Source of the DNA: Halobellus sp. MBLA0158
GTDB taxonomy: Archaea > Halobacteriota > Halobacteria > Halobacteriales > Haloferacaceae
DNA length: 64,000 bases
NCBI RefSeq assembly: GCF_041477585.1
Contig: NZ_JBGNYA010000001.1
Span: 1-64,000 of the forward strand
Direction: 5' to 3'
Every line of letters starts with the position of its first letter. Positions within the stretch are counted from its first letter, which is position 1. The position numbers and the translations under genes are program-made. Positions 34,071-42,732 of the stretch are shown here, piece by piece. The notes under the pieces were generated by a model, which ran no database searches, was not told the DNA's origin, and saw only the letters and a program-made list of their open reading frames with translations.

Positions 34071-34907
34071 ATGGTCGACTCGGATTGGTGGGTCGGCGTC
34101 GCCCTCCCCCCGCTGCTCGAAGTGGTCGGGCTGCTCGCGCTGTCCCTGTCGGACACCGTCGACGGGCCCCCGACCGCGCTGGATGTCCTCCCCGCGGCGT
34201 TCGTCCTGCTGAGCCTCGTACTGATTCCCGTGTTCGCGATCGCGCTGTATGTCGACGCGCGAGCGGTCGCGCGGAGCGCGGAGACCTGGACGCCGGATCC
34301 CCGCCTGTGGGGCGTCGCGGGCGTGGTCGCGCCCGCGGTCGGGCTCGCGCTCGTCGACTCTCCACTGCTCCTGTTCGTCGGGAGCGCGTACCTCCTCCGT
34401 CGGTTCCGACCGCGGGATCCGAGCCCCGCCGGCATCGGCCCGGACGCCCACGAGGCGGTCGGGGAGGCCGACGACCGGGGCGCGTCGGCGGCGAGCGGCC
34501 GGTCCCGAGAGCGTGTCTCCCGGTGGTACTACGGCGTCGCGCTCACGGTCGCGGCGTTCGCCGTCCTCGCGGTGGCGGTGCCGCTGCTCGGCGCCGTACT
34601 CGGCGTGTCGGCGAACGCGGAGTTCGTCTACGAGACGATCCCGACCGTGGGCGTCTTCCTCCCGCTCGTGGTGCTTTTGGCCCTCGTCGCGGCGCTCGTC
34701 CTGATCCCGGTGTTCAGCGTCTCGCTGTACCTCGACGTCCGGGCGGTCCGCGAGAGCGCGGTCGGCTGGACGCCCGACCGCCGGATCTGGGGCGTCGTCG
34801 CGGGCGTCCACCTCCTCAACGTACTCGTGCCGATGACGTGGCTGCTGTCGGTGCCCGCGGGCGGGTACTACCTCTGGCTCCGCCACCGGCGGGTCGGGCG
34901 GCCGTAG
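34071..34907 (+). CDS. Internally duplicated membrane protein (two repeats, 278 aa)
   Basis: Two homologous halves joined by a linker. Half one (about 5-130) contains LVLIPVFAIALYVDARAVAR and WTPDPRLWGV. Half two (about 150-278) contains LVLIPVFSVSLYLDVRAVRE and WTPDRRIWGV. Both halves open with a W-x2-GVAL stretch, so the duplication spans the entire unit of three to four helices. I do not recognise the family. It might be a transporter or sensor arising by gene fusion. Stands alone between aIF1 and the XRE gene; its stop is at 34907. Confidence 0.85.
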   Translation: MVDSDWWVGVALPPLLEVVGLLALSLSDTVDGPPTALDVLPAAFVLLSLVLIPVFAIALYVDARAVARSAETWTPDPRLWGVAGVVAPAVGLALVDSPLLLFVGSAYLLRRFRPRDPSPAGIGPDAHEAVGEADDRGASAASGRSRERVSRWYYGVALTVAAFAVLAVAVPLLGAVLGVSANAEFVYETIPTVGVFLPLVVLLALVAALVLIPVFSVSLYLDVRAVRESAVGWTPDRRIWGVVAGVHLLNVLVPMTWLLSVPAGGYYLWLRHRRVGRP

Positions 34908-35028
34908 ATGAGCGCCGCCGCCGCTCGAAGGCCGGGATGGCAGCCGTTCGACACCCAAGAGGAGAGCGGCGAGACCGACACACTCCAGGGTACCCTCGCG
35001 CGTGACCCCGGCGGGTCCGGAACGAATA

Positions 35029-35050
35029 CTTATATGAACCTGTTTAATAT
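35029..35050 (+). promoter_or_regulatory. Tandem TATA-like elements before the XRE gene
   Basis: CTTATAT at 35029-35035 is 32-38 bases before the ATG, and TTTAATAT at 35043-35050 is only 17-24 bases before it. The first suits a short leader. The second could instead be a binding site that overlaps the transcription start. Confidence 0.5.
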
Positions 35051-35066
35051 TGGTGATCGATAAGCG

Positions 35067-35318
35067 ATGGGACGCGGCGGGGGCGACGAAGTCGACGTCG
35101 GCGACATCTCACCAGACGCCTGGCGGCTCCTTCGGGTCGCGGCCGGCTTCGAGCAGCGGACCATCGAACGAAAACTCGACGACATCATGCAGGCTCACGT
35201 CTCGATGCTCGAAAACGACACCCGCAGCCTCTCTCGGGACCGCCTGGATCAGCTGTTCGAGCTGTATCGGACCAATTTGACCGACGAGCAGATCCGCGTG
35301 CTAGTGGAGCACTTCTGA
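35067..35318 (+). CDS. XRE-type helix-turn-helix protein
   Basis: 83 residues. DAWRLLRVAAGFEQRTIERK, then MQAHVSMLENDTRSLSRDRL, fits the five-helix Cro/C1 domain; the recognition region is AHVSMLENDTR. The C-terminal LFELYRTNLTDEQIRVLVEHF is typical of a haloarchaeal subgroup. Its stop overlaps the anion-transporter ATG by one base (TGATG), so it is probably co-translated and may regulate that operon or itself. Target unknown. Confidence 0.85.
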   Translation: MGRGGGDEVDVGDISPDAWRLLRVAAGFEQRTIERKLDDIMQAHVSMLENDTRSLSRDRLDQLFELYRTNLTDEQIRVLVEHF

Positions 35319-36868
35319 TGACACGGACGCTACGACTACCGGCGAACCGAACGGCCCTGGCACTCCTCGTCGCGCTCGTCGCGACCGCCGCGATCGCCGG
35401 CGCGCCGACGCCGCCCGGCCTCGACAGGGCGGGCCAGCTGGCGCTGGCCACGATGGCGCTGGCGGCGATCCTGTGGGTGACGAAGGCGCTGCCGCTGGCG
35501 TTGACGGGCCTTCTCATCCCGGTCGTCCTGACGATCTTCGGCGTCTACCAGCGGATGGAGGCCGCGCTGTCCGGCTTCGCCGACCCCCTCATCTTCCTGT
35601 TCGTGGCCGGGTTCATGCTGGCGGAGGCGCTCCAGACGCACAACATCGACCGGCGGCTGGCGCTGCATCTCATCAACGCGCTGGGGCGGTCGCCGCGGCT
35701 GCTCATCCTGGCGATCATGCTCTCGACGGCGTTCCTCTCGATGTGGGTGTCGAACACGGCCACGACGGCGATGATGATGCCGGTCGCGCTGGGCGTGCTG
35801 GCGGGCGTCGTCGGCCGCGACGCCCCGGGCGAGGGAGCCTCCTCGAACATGCGCGTCTCGACGCTGCTCGGGACGGCCTACGCCGCCAGCGTCGGGGGCG
35901 TCGGGACGCTCATCGGGACGCCGCCGAACGTCGTCGCCGTGGCCTTCCTCGACCGGCTGGTCGGGATCGAGATCTCGTTCGTTCAGTGGCTCGCAGTCGG
36001 GCTGCCGATCGTCGCGGTGACGCTGCCGCTGACGTGGTATCTCCTGACGTTCTGGCTGTATCCGCCGGAGATCGACGACGTGAACGAAGCCCAGTCTCAG
36101 GCCGGGGAGTTCCTCTCCGAAGAGGGGCCGATGTCGACGCACGCCCGCCGCGCGACGTACATCTTCGCGGCGACCGCCGCGCTGTGGGTGCTCGGCGGCC
36201 TCGGGTTCCTGTTCGAGGGCGTGCTCCCGTCGGCGTGGCAGGTGACGCTGTTCGGCGGGGAGGGCGCGAGCGTCTTCGGGCTGGAGGGCCACCGCGGGAT
36301 CCTCTACTTCGTCGTGGTCGGCCTGCTGGCGATCCCCGCGCTCGTGGTGAGCGGCGCCGACGACTGGGAGAACCTCATCGACATCGACTGGGGGACGATC
36401 CTGCTGTTCGGCGGCGGCATCTCGCTGGCCGACGCGCTGGGGGAGACCGACGCCACCGCGTGGCTCGCGCGGTCGCTCTTCGATACCGTCGTCGGCGCGC
36501 CGCTCCCGCTCGTGGTCCTCACCGTCGTCGTATTCGCGGTGCTGGCGACGGAGCTCACCTCGAACACGGCCACGACGACCATCCTGGCGCCGATCCTCAT
36601 CGGGCTGGGGAGCATCCTCGCCGGGACGCTCGGCGTCGACCCGATCCCGGCCGCCATCTTCCTGACCGTCACCGGGGCGATCGCCGCGAGCTTCGCCTTC
36701 GCGCTCCCGGTGGCGACGCCGCCGAACGCGATCGTCTTCGGGAGCGGCCACCTCGAACAGCGCGACATGATCCGCGCGGGCGTGATCCTGAACGCGGTGA
36801 TGACGCTCGTGCTGACTGTGATGGCCATCCTCCTCTTCGAGTTCGTCTGGCCGCGGGTCCTCTGGTAG
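35318..36868 (+). CDS. DASS/SLC13-family anion transporter
   Basis: 516 residues with about 11-12 transmembrane helices. The two DASS SNT motifs are clear: SNTATTAMMMPVALGVLAG near residue 144 and TSNTATTTILAPILIG near 412, each at a pore-lining hairpin tip. GTLIGTPPNVVAVAF and FALPVATPPNAIVFGSG are the paired conserved loops. Members carry dicarboxylates, citrate or sulfate with sodium; the exact anion is not visible. Coupled to the XRE gene by a one-base overlap. Confidence 0.93.
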   Translation: MTRTLRLPANRTALALLVALVATAAIAGAPTPPGLDRAGQLALATMALAAILWVTKALPLALTGLLIPVVLTIFGVYQRMEAALSGFADPLIFLFVAGFMLAEALQTHNIDRRLALHLINALGRSPRLLILAIMLSTAFLSMWVSNTATTAMMMPVALGVLAGVVGRDAPGEGASSNMRVSTLLGTAYAASVGGVGTLIGTPPNVVAVAFLDRLVGIEISFVQWLAVGLPIVAVTLPLTWYLLTFWLYPPEIDDVNEAQSQAGEFLSEEGPMSTHARRATYIFAATAALWVLGGLGFLFEGVLPSAWQVTLFGGEGASVFGLEGHRGILYFVVVGLLAIPALVVSGADDWENLIDIDWGTILLFGGGISLADALGETDATAWLARSLFDTVVGAPLPLVVLTVVVFAVLATELTSNTATTTILAPILIGLGSILAGTLGVDPIPAAIFLTVTGAIAASFAFALPVATPPNAIVFGSGHLEQRDMIRAGVILNAVMTLVLTVMAILLFEFVWPRVLW

Positions 36869-37046
36869 CCCGAGTACGGGGCGCATCCACCGTCGCGTCC
36901 GCGAGTCTCCTTTCGAACCCCGACGCGTAGCCGGACGAGCACGGTTACGTGCAGTCGGCGAGCGGGCGACCAATCCGGCCGTCCGCGCTCCCGAGCGGTC
37001 CGGACGACTACGTAGCCACCAGGACGTCACATATCGATCATTAACA

Positions 37047-37052
37047 TTTATA
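37047..37052 (+). promoter_or_regulatory. TATA box for the liv operon
   Basis: TTTATA in a locally AT-rich stretch (ATTAACATTTATAG). It predicts a transcript start near 37074-37080, so the upstream in-frame ATG at 37066 would not be translated and 37114 is the start of livJ. Confidence 0.6.
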
Positions 37053-37080
37053 GCGGTGACATTCAATGAAACGCACAGGT

Positions 37081-37099
37081 CGTGTATCATCGATACACG
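37081..37099. promoter_or_regulatory. Perfect palindrome in the liv leader (likely operator)
   Basis: CGTGTATC-ATC-GATACACG: 8-bp arms around a 3-base spacer, lying just after the predicted transcription start and 14 bases before livJ. The position suits a repressor site that blocks RNA polymerase, or an RNA hairpin in the leader. No cognate regulator gene is next to it. Confidence 0.55.
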
Positions 37100-37113
37100 C
37101 CGGTCTAGCACCT

Positions 37114-38436
37114 ATGACGGACAAACAGAACCGACGGACGTTCCTCAAGGTTGCAGGGAGCACAGGCGCAATCGGAATCACCGGACTCGCAGGCTGTTCC
37201 GGCGGCGGGGGCTCGGACTCCGGCGGCGACTCCTCGGGCGACGGCGGCGGCTCGACGGACAGCAGCGGCGGGACGACCGGAAGCTCCGACAGCGGACCGG
37301 AGACCATCACCCTCGGAGGGTCGATGAGTCTGACCGGCGACAACGCCGACCTGGGGCAGCTGTACAAGGACGCCTACGAGCTGACGATCCAGCGCATCAA
37401 CGACAACGGCGGCGTCGAGGCCGGCGACGGCAACACCTACGAGCTGGAGATGATCCTCCGGGACGACGGGACCGACGCCTCGACCTCCAAGAGCATCTAC
37501 CAGGAGCTCATCGACCGCGAGGGGGTCGACTACCTGCTCGGGCCCTACTCCAGCACGGTCACGCTCCCGGCCAGCGCGGTCGCGGCGCAGAACCAAAAGC
37601 CGATGGTCGAGGGCGGCGGCGCGAGCCCCGAGATCTTCGCGCAGGGCAACGAGTGGATCTTCGGCCTCCTGCCGACGGCGAACAAGTACGCGAAGAGCTA
37701 CATCGACATGTGCCTCGCGCAGGACCCCACGCCGGAGTCGATCGCCATCCTCGCCGAGGACGGCACCTTCAGCCAGTCCACCGCCGACGGCGCGCGGAAC
37801 AAGATCGAAAACACCGACCTCGAACTGGTCGTCGACCAGACGTTCCCGTCGAGCACCTCGGACCTCTCGACGAACCTGGGTCGCGTGCGCGACGCCGGCG
37901 CCGACATCCTGCTGCTGTGTGCCCACCAAAAGCACAACATCATCCTGGCGAACCAGATGGAGAGCCAGAGCGTCAACGTCGACGCCGCGATGGGGACCGT
38001 CGGCAGCCTCAACGAGTCGTTCAAGGACGAGGTCGGCGCGAACGGCGACTACATGTACGGCCCCTCCTCGTGGGCGGTCAACGCCGACTTCGAGGACCCG
38101 GTGTACGGCTCGACCGGCGAGTTCGTCTCCGCGATCGAGGAGAACTACGACTACACGCCGGACTACCACAGCGCGGCGGGCGAGGCCGTCATTATGACGT
38201 TCGTCAACGCGTTCGAGAACGTCAGCGAGATCACGCCCACCAACGTCCGCAACCACATCCGTGACGCGGAGTTCTCGACGGTCTACGGGACGGTCTCCTT
38301 CGACGACAGCGGCGTCATCAACAAGAACATGCTCGTCTACCAGTGGCAGCCCGAGCCGGGGCTCCAGATCACCTACCCGGACAACGTCGCGCAGTCGGAC
38401 CCCATCTACCCGATGCCCGACTGGAGTGAGCGCTGA
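37114..38436 (+). CDS. livJ: Branched-chain amino-acid ABC transporter substrate-binding lipoprotein
   Basis: Type I periplasmic-binding-fold protein exported by Tat: RRTFLKVAG with R7-R8, then lipobox GLAGC with C28 as the lipidated residue, followed by a Gly/Ser/Asp-rich spacer. 440 residues from the ATG at 37114. The fold motifs ITLGGSMSLTGDNADLG and DYLLGPYSSTVTLPAS resemble Leu/Ile/Val-binding proteins. Substrate may be amino acids, amides or urea. First gene of livJHMGF; the TATA and a perfect palindrome precede it. Confidence 0.92.
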   Translation: MTDKQNRRTFLKVAGSTGAIGITGLAGCSGGGGSDSGGDSSGDGGGSTDSSGGTTGSSDSGPETITLGGSMSLTGDNADLGQLYKDAYELTIQRINDNGGVEAGDGNTYELEMILRDDGTDASTSKSIYQELIDREGVDYLLGPYSSTVTLPASAVAAQNQKPMVEGGGASPEIFAQGNEWIFGLLPTANKYAKSYIDMCLAQDPTPESIAILAEDGTFSQSTADGARNKIENTDLELVVDQTFPSSTSDLSTNLGRVRDAGADILLLCAHQKHNIILANQMESQSVNVDAAMGTVGSLNESFKDEVGANGDYMYGPSSWAVNADFEDPVYGSTGEFVSAIEENYDYTPDYHSAAGEAVIMTFVNAFENVSEITPTNVRNHIRDAEFSTVYGTVSFDDSGVINKNMLVYQWQPEPGLQITYPDNVAQSDPIYPMPDWSER

Positions 38437-38441
38437 GACAG

Positions 38442-39329
38442 ATGGCGTTCACGCAGTTCGTCGTCAACGGCCTGCTCATCGGGGCGATCTTCGCGGGGGT
38501 CGCCGTCGGCTTCGCGCTCATCTGGGGCGTCGTCGACATCATCAACCTCGCCCACGGCGATATGGTGATGCTCGGCGGCTACACCTCCTACTGGGCGCTG
38601 AGCCTCATCACCGGCAACGCGGAGGGCTCGCCGCTGTTGTTCCTGGCGACGATCCCGGCCGCGATCGCGGTGCTGTACGTCGTCGGGTACGTGCTCCAGC
38701 GGACGCTGGTGTCGCGGGTGATCGGAACCGACATCTTCCTCACGCTGCTCGTCACCTTCGGCATCAGCATCGCGATCCAGCAGCTGGCGATCCAGGCGTG
38801 GTCGGCGAACCCCCGGTCGATCCAGGTCGGCTTCGCCGATCCGTCGATCAACGCCGCGGGGCTCGTGATCCCGAAGATGAAGCTCGTCGCCTTCGTCGGC
38901 GCGCTCGTGCTGACCGCCGCGCTCTACCTGTTCCTGCAGAAGACGCGGACGGGGCGGGCGATCCGGGCGGTCTCGCAGAACCCCGAGGCCGCCGCGCTCG
39001 TCGGCATCGACGTCGAGCACACCCGAGCGGTCACGTTCGGCATCTCCTCGGCGATCGCCGGCGGCGTCGGGGCGTTCATCGCGACGATCCTCAACATCCA
39101 GCCGCAGATGGGCCTCATCTACACGCTCAAGAGCTTCGTCATCGTGGTGTTCGGCGGCGTCGGCTCCATCCCGGGGGCGCTCGCGGGCGGGCTCCTCCTC
39201 GGGACGGTCGAGGAACTGACCGCGGGCTTCGTCTCCTCGCAGTGGACGCTCGCGGTGAGCTTCACGCTGCTCATCGTCCTGCTCGTGGTCAAACCGAACG
39301 GCCTGTTCGGCCAGGAGGCTGAACGATGA
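38442..39329 (+). CDS. livH: Branched-chain amino-acid ABC transporter permease LivH
   Basis: 295-residue membrane permease with about eight helices. It starts MAFTQFVVNGLLIGAIFAGV and has the LivH sequences WGVVDIINLAHGDMVMLGGY and GIDVEHTRAVTFGISSAIAG, the EAA-like coupling loop. TLKSFVIVVFGGVGSIPGAL is characteristic. Begins five bases after livJ and its end overlaps livM by four bases (ATGA). Confidence 0.94.
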   Translation: MAFTQFVVNGLLIGAIFAGVAVGFALIWGVVDIINLAHGDMVMLGGYTSYWALSLITGNAEGSPLLFLATIPAAIAVLYVVGYVLQRTLVSRVIGTDIFLTLLVTFGISIAIQQLAIQAWSANPRSIQVGFADPSINAAGLVIPKMKLVAFVGALVLTAALYLFLQKTRTGRAIRAVSQNPEAAALVGIDVEHTRAVTFGISSAIAGGVGAFIATILNIQPQMGLIYTLKSFVIVVFGGVGSIPGALAGGLLLGTVEELTAGFVSSQWTLAVSFTLLIVLLVVKPNGLFGQEAER

Positions 39330-40384
39330 GCACCGGCGAGTCCGACAGCGGCGAAGGACTGCTCCGGTCGATCGTCCCGCCCACGCAGGTCGAACGGGTG
39401 TTCGACTTCTGCGACGCCCACGCGTGGAAGCTGCTCCTCGCGATGGTGGTCGTCGGCGCCCTGCCGCCCCTCTTGGGGCTCCAGCAGGGCTACTACATGA
39501 CCGTCATCTCGGAGATGTACCTCTTCGCCATCCTGGCGCTGTCGTGGGACATCGTCGGCGGCCAGACGGGCTATCCGAGCTTCGGAAATATGGCCTTCTT
39601 CGGGATCGGCGGCTACACCACCGCGATCTTGGTGAAGGACTTCGCCGTCGCGTTCCCGGTGGCGATGATCGCCGCCGGACTGCTCGCCGTCGCGTTCGCG
39701 GCGGTCATCGGCGCCGCCGTGCTCAGGCTGCGCGGGCACTACTTCGCGATCGCGACGCTCGGCGTCCTGCTCGCGGCCCAGCAGGTCTCGCGGATCATCG
39801 ACATCACCGGCGGCGCGAGCGGGAAGATCCTGCTCGACGTCCCGCCGGGGACCGTGTTCTACTACCTCTTCTTCGGCGTGCTCGTCGCCGAGATGGCGGT
39901 CGTCTACTACCTCTCGAACACGCGGTTCGGGTTCATCCTGAACGCGATCCGCGACGACGAGGAGAAGGCGACCGCGATGGGATTCAACACGGCCTACCAC
40001 AAGACGGCCGCCTGGATGCTGGCGGCGCTCTTCACCGGCCTCGCGGGCGGGGGGTACAGCCTGTTCAACACCTTCATCGACCCGCAGACGGCGTACAACG
40101 GCGCCTGGAACGTCGAGCTGATCGCGATGGCGCTGCTCGGCGGCTCCGGCACCGTCGCCGGCCCGGTCATCGGCGCCTTCGGCCTCCACACCGTCATCGA
40201 GTACGTCGAGACCGCCTTCGTCGGCTGGCAGCTCGTGATGCTGGGGCTCGTCGTGATCGTCACCGTGATCGAGTTCCCCGAGGGCTTCGTCGGGACGCTC
40301 AGGGAGTACGCCGGCGAGATGGAGTACTACAAGCGCGGCGGGATGGCCGCCGTCGAGGACGAGGAGGTGTCGAGCGATGAGTAA
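39326..40384 (+). CDS. livM: Branched-chain amino-acid ABC transporter permease LivM
   Basis: 352-residue partner permease with a 40-residue N-terminal soluble tail. SWDIVGGQTGYPSFGNMAFF and LRLRGHYFAIATLGVLLA are LivM hallmarks; the coupling region is DDEEKATAMGFNTAYHKTAA. GSGTVAGPVIGAFGLH closes the domain. Acidic C-terminal tail. Overlaps livH by four and livG by eight bases. Confidence 0.94.
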   Translation: MSTGESDSGEGLLRSIVPPTQVERVFDFCDAHAWKLLLAMVVVGALPPLLGLQQGYYMTVISEMYLFAILALSWDIVGGQTGYPSFGNMAFFGIGGYTTAILVKDFAVAFPVAMIAAGLLAVAFAAVIGAAVLRLRGHYFAIATLGVLLAAQQVSRIIDITGGASGKILLDVPPGTVFYYLFFGVLVAEMAVVYYLSNTRFGFILNAIRDDEEKATAMGFNTAYHKTAAWMLAALFTGLAGGGYSLFNTFIDPQTAYNGAWNVELIAMALLGGSGTVAGPVIGAFGLHTVIEYVETAFVGWQLVMLGLVVIVTVIEFPEGFVGTLREYAGEMEYYKRGGMAAVEDEEVSSDE

Positions 40385-41180
40385 GGCGACTGACCCGACC
40401 GACGCGGCGGAGACAGAAGCGACCGCGAGAAGCGACGACCGGGCCGTGCTCCGGACCGACGGCGTCACGAAGCGCTTCGGCGGCCTGACCGCCGTCGACG
40501 ACGTCAACGTCACGGTGAACGAAGGCGAGATCGTGGGGCTCATCGGCCCCAACGGCGCCGGGAAGTCGACGCTGTTCAACTGCATCACGGGGACGCTCCA
40601 GGCCGACGAGGGGTCGGTCTACCTCCAGGGACAGGACGTCACCGGCTGGCCCGAGTACAAGATCGCGCGGGCCGGCCTCGGGCGGATGTTCCAGGAGACC
40701 CGGATCTTCGGCGATATGACCGTCGAGAAGAACCTCCTCTTGGCCGCTCAGGAGGGCGGATCCGAGGTGAGCAGTCTGCTCCGCCGGCCGGACGAGTCGC
40801 TCCAGGCGCGGGCCCAGGAGCTGCTCGAATACGTCGACCTCGGCGGGCTCGCGAAGACGCGGGCCGGGCGACTGAGCTTCGGCCAACAGAAGCTCATCGA
40901 GTTCGCGATGGAGCTGATGGCCGAGCCGGACGTCCTCCTGATGGACGAGCCGGCCGGCGGCATCAACCCCTCGATGCTGGAGAACCTCATCGAGTACATC
41001 CGGACCGCCAACGAAGACGAGGAAGCGACGATCTTCCTCATCGAACACAACATGGACTTCGTGATGGAAATCGCCGACCGCATCTACGTCCTCGCCCACG
41101 GCGAGCGGATCGCCGAGGGCACGCCCGAAGAGATACAGAACGACCAGCGCGTCCTCGACGCGTACCTGGGGAGGGAGTGA
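40377..41180 (+). CDS. livG: Branched-chain amino-acid ABC transporter ATPase LivG
   Basis: 267-residue ABC ATPase with a 25-residue acidic lead. Walker A GPNGAGKSTLFN near 58-69, Q-loop MFQETRIF, signature LSFGQQKLIEFA, Walker B DVLLMDEPAGG and H-loop IEHNMDFVMEIAD. Energises the LivHM permease from the cytoplasm. Its stop overlaps the GTG of livF. Confidence 0.95.
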   Translation: MSKATDPTDAAETEATARSDDRAVLRTDGVTKRFGGLTAVDDVNVTVNEGEIVGLIGPNGAGKSTLFNCITGTLQADEGSVYLQGQDVTGWPEYKIARAGLGRMFQETRIFGDMTVEKNLLLAAQEGGSEVSSLLRRPDESLQARAQELLEYVDLGGLAKTRAGRLSFGQQKLIEFAMELMAEPDVLLMDEPAGGINPSMLENLIEYIRTANEDEEATIFLIEHNMDFVMEIADRIYVLAHGERIAEGTPEEIQNDQRVLDAYLGRE

Positions 41181-41965
41181 TCGTGGCGACGACTTCCGAC
41201 TCTGAGACCGAAACCGATTCGGACTCGGAACCCGACCCCGAGACCGACCACGGGGACGCGCTCTTGGAGATGCACGACGTCGTGGCCGGCTACGGCAACA
41301 CGACCGTGCTCCACGACGTCAACATCGCCGTCGACGACGGCCAGATCGCCTGCCTGATCGGCCCGAACGGGTCGGGGAAGTCGACGCTGATGAAGAGCAT
41401 CTACGGCTTCGCCGACGTCAAGGCGGGGACGGTCACGCTCCGGGGCGAGGACATCACCGGCCGCTCGCCCCAGGAGAACCTCGCCAACGGGATGAGCTAC
41501 GTCCTGCAGGAAGCGAGCGTCTTCCCGGGGATGAGCGTCCACGAGAACATGCTGATGGGCGGGTACGTCTTCGAGGACGACGAGCGCGCCAACCGCCGCG
41601 CCGAGGAGCTCTACGACGAGTTCCCGATCCTCGGAGACATCCGCGACCAGCGCGCCGGGACCCTTTCGGGCGGCCAGCGCCGGCTGCTCGAACTCGCCCG
41701 CGCGCTGATGGTCGACCCGGAGGTGATGATGCTCGACGAGCCGTCGATCGGCCTCGAACCGCGCTTCATCGACGACGTCTTCGAGCGGATCAAGCAGCTC
41801 AACGACCTAGGGACGACCATCCTGCTCGTCGAACAGAACGCCGAGAAGGGGCTCTCGGTCGCCGATCGCGGGTTCGTGCTCGCGAGCGGCGAGATCAAGT
41901 TCACCGGCACCGGCACCGAACTCCTCAACGACGACGAGGTCGGCCGGCTCTACCTGGGGGGATAA
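41177..41965 (+). CDS. livF: Branched-chain amino-acid ABC transporter ATPase LivF
   Basis: 262-residue second ATPase. It begins with GTG inside a GTGA overlap with livG, preceded by a GGGAGG Shine-Dalgarno-like run, so the GTG start is well supported. A 25-residue acidic Glu/Asp/Thr tail leads to Walker A GPNGSGKSTLMKS, signature LSGGQRRLLELARAL, Walker B MMLDEPSIGLEP and H-loop LVEQNAEKGLSVAD. Completes the transporter. Confidence 0.95.
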   Translation: MIVATTSDSETETDSDSEPDPETDHGDALLEMHDVVAGYGNTTVLHDVNIAVDDGQIACLIGPNGSGKSTLMKSIYGFADVKAGTVTLRGEDITGRSPQENLANGMSYVLQEASVFPGMSVHENMLMGGYVFEDDERANRRAEELYDEFPILGDIRDQRAGTLSGGQRRLLELARALMVDPEVMMLDEPSIGLEPRFIDDVFERIKQLNDLGTTILLVEQNAEKGLSVADRGFVLASGEIKFTGTGTELLNDDEVGRLYLGG

Positions 41966-41968
41966 CCG

Positions 41969-42379
41969 ATGTATCGGATCCTCCTCCCCGTGGACGACGA
42001 CGCGAAGCGCGCCCGCGCGCAGGCGGACTTCGTCGCCGACCTCCCCGGCATCGACGACATCGAAGTCGTGGTGACCCACACCCTGACCGACGAGGAGGTC
42101 GGGGCACCCGACGAACTGCGGAACGTCGACCGTGTCGATACGGTCCGGCTCGTCCGCGACCGCCTCGAAGACCGCGGGCTCGACGTCGAACTCGCCGAGG
42201 CCCGACACCCGCCGGCCGACGGCATCCTCGAGATCGCCGCGGAGTTCGACATCGACCACATCGCGATGAGCACCCAGCGGCGCTCGCCGGCGGGGAAGGC
42301 CCTGTTCGGAAGCGTCGCTCAGACGGTGTTGCTCGACGCCGACGTGCCGGTCACGATCGTCACGACCGACGACGAATAG
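41969..42379 (+). CDS. Universal stress protein (UspA family)
   Basis: 136-residue single Usp domain. It starts MYRILLPVDDDAKRARAQAD and ends GKALFGSVAQTVLLDADVPV with TIVTTDDE; the nucleotide-binding glycine motif (G-2x-G-9x-G/S) is only partly matched, so ATP binding is uncertain. Only three bases separate it from livF, indicating operon membership. It may modulate transport or nitrogen status, which is inference. Followed by a T run and a hairpin. Confidence 0.92.
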   Translation: MYRILLPVDDDAKRARAQADFVADLPGIDDIEVVVTHTLTDEEVGAPDELRNVDRVDTVRLVRDRLEDRGLDVELAEARHPPADGILEIAAEFDIDHIAMSTQRRSPAGKALFGSVAQTVLLDADVPVTIVTTDDE

Positions 42380-42396
42380 ACCGGCGAGTCGCGCGG

Positions 42397-42429
42397 TTTT
42401 TCAAGCGGAAATTCGGGATTCTTTCCGCT
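42397..42429 (+). terminator. Terminator region after the liv-usp operon
   Basis: TTTTT (42397-42401) then a perfect 8-bp inverted repeat AGCGGAAA (42404-42411) / TTTCCGCT (42422-42429). Sits 18-50 bases after the usp stop and shields the convergent tRNA gene. Confidence 0.55.
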
Positions 42430-42498
42430 CGGGAGTGATATCGAATCGGAGACGTTTCGCAGACGAATCCGTTCCTTCGGAAGAACGCGTAAGGGGAG

Positions 42499-42570
42499 TG
42501 GACTCGCTGGGATTTGAACCCAGGGCCTCTTCCTTGCGAAGGAAGCGATCTACCACTGATCTACGAGCCC
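42499..42570 (-). tRNA. tRNA-Ala (anticodon CGC)
   Basis: On the minus strand a 72-base cloverleaf starting GGGCTCGTAGATCAGTGG. The acceptor stem pairs GGGCTCG with CGAGTCC (one G-T pair), the D arm includes the AGTGGT loop, the anticodon arm is CTTCC-TTCGCAA-GGAAG with anticodon CGC, and the T arm is CTGGG-TTCAAAT-CCCAG. The CCA end is not encoded after A73. It reads GCG codons, which are frequent in this GC-rich genome. An AT-rich element (TACAAATG on the minus strand) lies about 30 bases upstream. Confidence 0.95.
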
Positions 42571-42732
42571 GCACTCGATTCGAGGATGGCGCGTCATTTG
42601 TACCTTCTGTTTCGTCCCCTGCGCGTGAGGCGATCACACGCGAAGAGGTGCGCGTGACGCTGACGCCTTAGCGCCGTGAGCCGACGTGTCGCGAGATCGC
42701 GGCGTCGGTCGGGGCGTCAGTCTCGGACCTGC

